Positions 60,421 through 64,000 of a DNA stretch of 64,000 nt are shown piece by piece. Each line of letters opens with the position of its first letter. The first letter of the stretch is position 1. The notes beneath the pieces were generated by a model, which had not been told where the DNA came from, did not search any database, and saw only the letters and a program-made list of their open reading frames with translations. The DNA comes from Stratiolaelaps scimitus. Its lineage: Eukaryota; Arthropoda; Arachnida; Mesostigmata; Laelapidae. The DNA lies in the NCBI GenBank assembly GCA_019614645.1, contig JABWDB010000017.1, positions 1,612,001 through 1,676,000 on the forward strand, given 5' to 3'. The position numbers and the translations under genes were made by a program.

Positions 60421-61800
60421 AGGTAAATCGGCTTCACAACAACAAAAGGGGAATATATCGTGGCGTTTGTTTTCTGCTTGGTTTCCGCCGTTTCCCGTCA
60501 CCCCTGACCCCGGCTTGTATCATACCGGTGCCACACGGGCGCGATGCTCCCGCGCACGACGGCCAACAATCTGCAATGATTCGCTCAACACATACCAAAC
60601 AAGACACGATATACACTATACGGCGAAGATTTATACGTTACGGCTGCTGCTGCTGCTATTGCGTGCGACAGTAGCGTTTGTCGTTTGTCGGTGGCCCGCG
60701 TTTCCCCGTCTTCAGCAGCTGTATGCGCCGAGGTTGTTTATGCGGGGCTGACATAGCGTTGCACGAATGCGGACACGAATACATCTCTCTCCCTCTCTCT
60801 GCCCCGTTCTCGCTCTCTCGTCTGTTCGCCTGTGAACCTCTTGCCAACTGCTGTCGTTGCGGTGCGAGATGTTGACGACACATGTGTCGCATGGATACTC
60901 TCTATGCCTGCCGCGTGAGTGCGTGTAGGACAAAAACGGTCAAGATGTGCTCAGGCTGCCATTGGCGCCTTCCCCACCGTCAACCATGGCTATCCCTGCA
61001 AGGACATTGCTCTCGCAGCTTGTGCTAGGCCTCCCAGACCCCAGTCGGACGGCGAACCGACTCCACCAGCCCCTAACCGCCGTCGATACGCGGAGCGAAA
61101 TAAAGCTGCAAGGGGCGGCTGGTGGATACTTGCTCGCACCTCGTGCTACGGCCTGGTACGCACCTTGCCTGATCGGCAGACCGCGGACAAGTTGGCTGGC
61201 CTTCGCGACCGGCGCCACTGGAACAAAAATCGCCAAATTGCACCTGTCTGCACACTTTCGCTCACCTGACTATCTTTTTCGTACTCTCTCATCGGTTTCT
61301 CTCTATTTCTCTATTTAGATCGTAGCTAACTCAAACGCCCGGCTACCCTTCTGTCCGTTTGTTCGTTGGGGGTTCTCCATTCGCGGCCACAGCATTCTCG
61401 GTTGCAGCTCTCTGTCCCTTATTCGTTCAGGTTCGCTCTGCATGTATGCTCTCTGGCGAACGCGGGCGGGTATACCAGTGACAGCCGTTAGTGCAGCCCT
61501 TTTCTAGCGATGCGATGGGATCCACACGGTGACATTTATATGTGCCCACGTAGCGTTTGTATCCTCGGTAGACAGTCGTCCCGAGAAAACGAACAGGAGA
61601 AAGGAAGAATAATAACTCCATTACGTGGAGGCTGGCGGCAGTCGTGGGCCCATAACCCCAGTCCGACCTCAGCTACTGACGTATGCTGAGGAAATAGATG
61701 CGCCTGGGCTGCGGACGGGACCGACGAAATCGCAGACGAATGATCGCAGCAGCGTCCCCCGCTTACACCTCCCCCCCCCCACACATAAACAATTCAACCA
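60421..61800. other. GC-rich block
   Basis: (CTG)n at 60643-60658. Opposed frames of 94-123 codons at 60919-61318 and around lack recognisable domains. The local sequence is poor in stops in all phases. Confidence 0.45.
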
Positions 61801-63141
61801 AATCAACGTTCATCGATAAATAGATACACCACAATGCGAAATTGCGTTAGGGGAAAAGGGGTCAACATCAATTACAGTCGACGCTTCCCTTTTATTGGCA
61901 TTTTTCACATTCACACTCAACTTCAAACGGAAATACCGCGCCGTCCTTCAGCAGACACAGGACAGCTTGAAGAAAGGAGTCATATTTTCATTCATAGTGT
62001 ATATACTTCCACGCATTCCATCCCAGAGTCAAGTAGCTCCCCATAGACGTGCTCCTCAAGGCCTCCTCAGCGGACCAACCGCTTTTACGCCGAGTTCATG
62101 AGTCTTTCCTAAACCTTTCAATTCGGATTTTTTAATTTACATTGAGGCAGACCTTGTCTCTCTCTCTCTCCTCAACGGCGACGTCTCGCCTCTTGACCTT
62201 ACAGTTACTACATCTTCCACGACGACGACAACAACAACAATAACAAAGTTCAACCATCGTGTGTCATTCATTCTGTTGCGCGCATCCTATGGTCGCGCTA
62301 TTCCTTTGGCTGCCTAAAGCAATTTGACGAGGCGGCCACATTGGCGTACGATGATAAACGAGGGCCACATACTCAACTGCTGCATAAATACGAGCTAGCA
62401 AGCAATCGTGCGATCAAGCATTTCATATTGTGCACTGTGTTGCACATTTGATGCTGCTGGTGGTGGTGGTGCCCTGCAGCTGTATCGTTGAGTGTGCCTG
62501 ATATTCAAAGAATAGACAGTACAAAATAAAAACTGCATATATATATATATATATATATATCGCCTGTTTGCCCTACGTCCTCCGTTATATTATTATTATA
62601 TTTTACCGGCTGGCTGGTCCGGCGCCAAGGCGAAGAAATTCGTTTCGCGAAGTCTACTGTGAAAATTAAAGTACCATGTAGACGATTTATGTGGAGTTCC
62701 TCATCCAAATGTGTACAGACACTTTCAAGTCGAGAGCTCGAATGAATCGGACGGATGGCTGTTGTCCTTACCTCGATGGGGCGGAGTATTTTTGCTGCTG
62801 CTGTTGTTGTTGTTGTTATTTTGTTCAGTCTATCCACTGGCGATGTACAGTTTACATATGTGTGCTGCACGTACACATATGGAAATTGTACATTAAAGCT
62901 GCTGTTCTGTTGTAAACTTCAATATTTCACAAATCTTCATGTCGGACAGGCGAAGAAGTTGAATTTGAAGAGTACCCGCAATCCGTAAACATAAAACGTA
63001 GACACCCTTTGGGAAACAAAGCCTTTTTCGATTTGATTTAAATTAGCAATAATAAAGTTATTTTTATAGTAAACTTTACATTTACAAATCTATATATTGT
63101 CTGGAAGTGTTGCTGTATCATATTCGAAGATTAGTTATTTA

Positions 63142-63179
<38 letters not shown>

Positions 63180-64000
63180 TCGTAGACAAATGCTTACGAA
63201 TTTTATAATCAATGAATTGTTCAAGCCTTTAAAGAACGAAAAAAAAAAAATATATATATATATATGCGTGCACATTTGGTGCTGAGTCGTGGCTTTCTGG
63301 AGCTGGAGTTTACTGTCTCCAGATACTATATAATACAATCGGTGTGATGACTAATCATACGTGCATTGTTTCCAAATTCACCTTGGTTTTGTATTACATT
63401 GTACACTCTGTACACGGAATTGTCGAATCTTCATTCAACGTCAATCACCTCGAGGACAAATGAGTCATTTCAAATGGCACATACGTCAGCTACGTATGAG
63501 CTTGTTGACGAAACATCCATCAGAATATACGACTGACATCTCACTACTAGCACGTTTCACCTATTCTATGGGCGACGTCGTTGACGTTGTGAACTTCTTC
63601 GCAATCCAATCTCTCGCTTTCTATATATAAATGCACATATATATAAAGAGAGAGAACTAAAGGTCACATCCAAACTTTACTAATATATTGTCAAGTACAC
63701 TAACTACTGGTTCATTCGCGTCGTTGCGAATTCGAACCAAAGGTTTTAAGTCCCCGGCCCGGTGCGGCCGCTTCAACATTCCTTGTATATAATCATATAT
63801 AGTCAGGTCTTCTGCGCCAGCCCTCTCGGTCATTGGCTCGGACACTGGCTAGCGATTGATCATCTTGGACAGTTTATCACTAGTCCAAAGAAAGCTGTCT
63901 CAAAAATCCGAGTCAACTTGAAGGTGGACGGGACACCGACATCATCTCGACACGACTCCCATATCTACGAGACTATCTCGTAGTGTTTTCTTTGTTCAAT
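61801..64000. other. no gene recognised; AT-rich with several microsatellites
   Basis: (TC)n at 62156-62171, CAA run at 62225-62241, GGT run at 62459-62471, (TA)n at 62537-62560, CTG/GTT run at 62794-62818, (TA)n at 63141-63178 and an A-run into (TA)n at 63240-63265. At 63728-63738 the minus strand has GGTTCGAATTC, a B-box-like motif, with an A-box-like TGACCGAGAGG about 83 bases upstream (63832-63822). That is too far apart for a normal tRNA head. Confidence 0.5.

Noticed and set aside
63728..63832. tRNA or SINE head on the minus strand
   Set aside because: A- and B-box-like motifs are about 83 bases apart and no cloverleaf or flanking duplication was found.
1..64000. CRISPR arrays, rRNA genes, operons and phage genes
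   Set aside because: No spaced identical repeats, rRNA-like sequence or tandem gene organisation was seen.

Overview
This is a eukaryotic window that is almost entirely non-coding. It shows long AT-rich tracts, dense microsatellites ((TA)n, (TG)n, (TAA)n, (CAG/CTG)n, (GTT)n, (GGC)n), short retroposons, a mariner transposon and LINE debris. No stretch shows prokaryotic gene packing. The mariner transposase, the non-LTR retrotransposons and the repeat style suit an arthropod. A mite or other chelicerate is a guess and nothing here proves it. No host protein-coding gene could be recognised. The window looks like intergenic DNA or long introns and untranslated leader of genes lying outside it.

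Layout: 1-640 is a broken, internally deleted LINE copy on the minus strand. A 36+36 nt hairpin lies at 4287-4361. A complete mariner element follows at 4444-5728, with terminal inverted repeats, TA target duplication and an uninterrupted 350-codon transposase carrying a D,D34D triad. At 7166-7880 sits a 5'-truncated LINE of a related family, bounded by a perfect 15-bp target-site duplication. At 14812-14951 and 27216-27382 are two tRNA-headed SINE-like insertions; the second has a 17/19-matching target duplication. A piece of the second one's body recurs at 11926-11976 and 49311-49361. A tRNA-like relic lies near 32.1 kb.

The rest alternates between AT-rich tracts and roughly 0.5-2 kb GC-rich blocks (about 8.1-9.6, 11.6-12.9, 18.4-20.0, 21.3-21.8, 23.6-24.1, 29.6-30.8, 32.5-33.3, 34.0-35.5, 36.6-37.5, 40.0-41.1, 42.9-44.1, 46.1-48.0, 49.6-50.6, 56.2-57.0 and 60.4-61.8 kb). 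Nearly every block carries CAG/CTG, GTT/CAA or GGC runs. These blocks hold most of the longer chance reading frames, but none translates to a protein I recognise. Good isolated splice-site matches exist, including a juxtaposed acceptor/donor at 48592|48593 that resembles a recursive splice site, but they do not assemble into a gene model.

The only gene likely to encode a complete protein is the mariner transposase. The best leads are the intact mariner, the 4287 hairpin, the SINE family with its dispersed body repeat, and the recursive-splice-like site.
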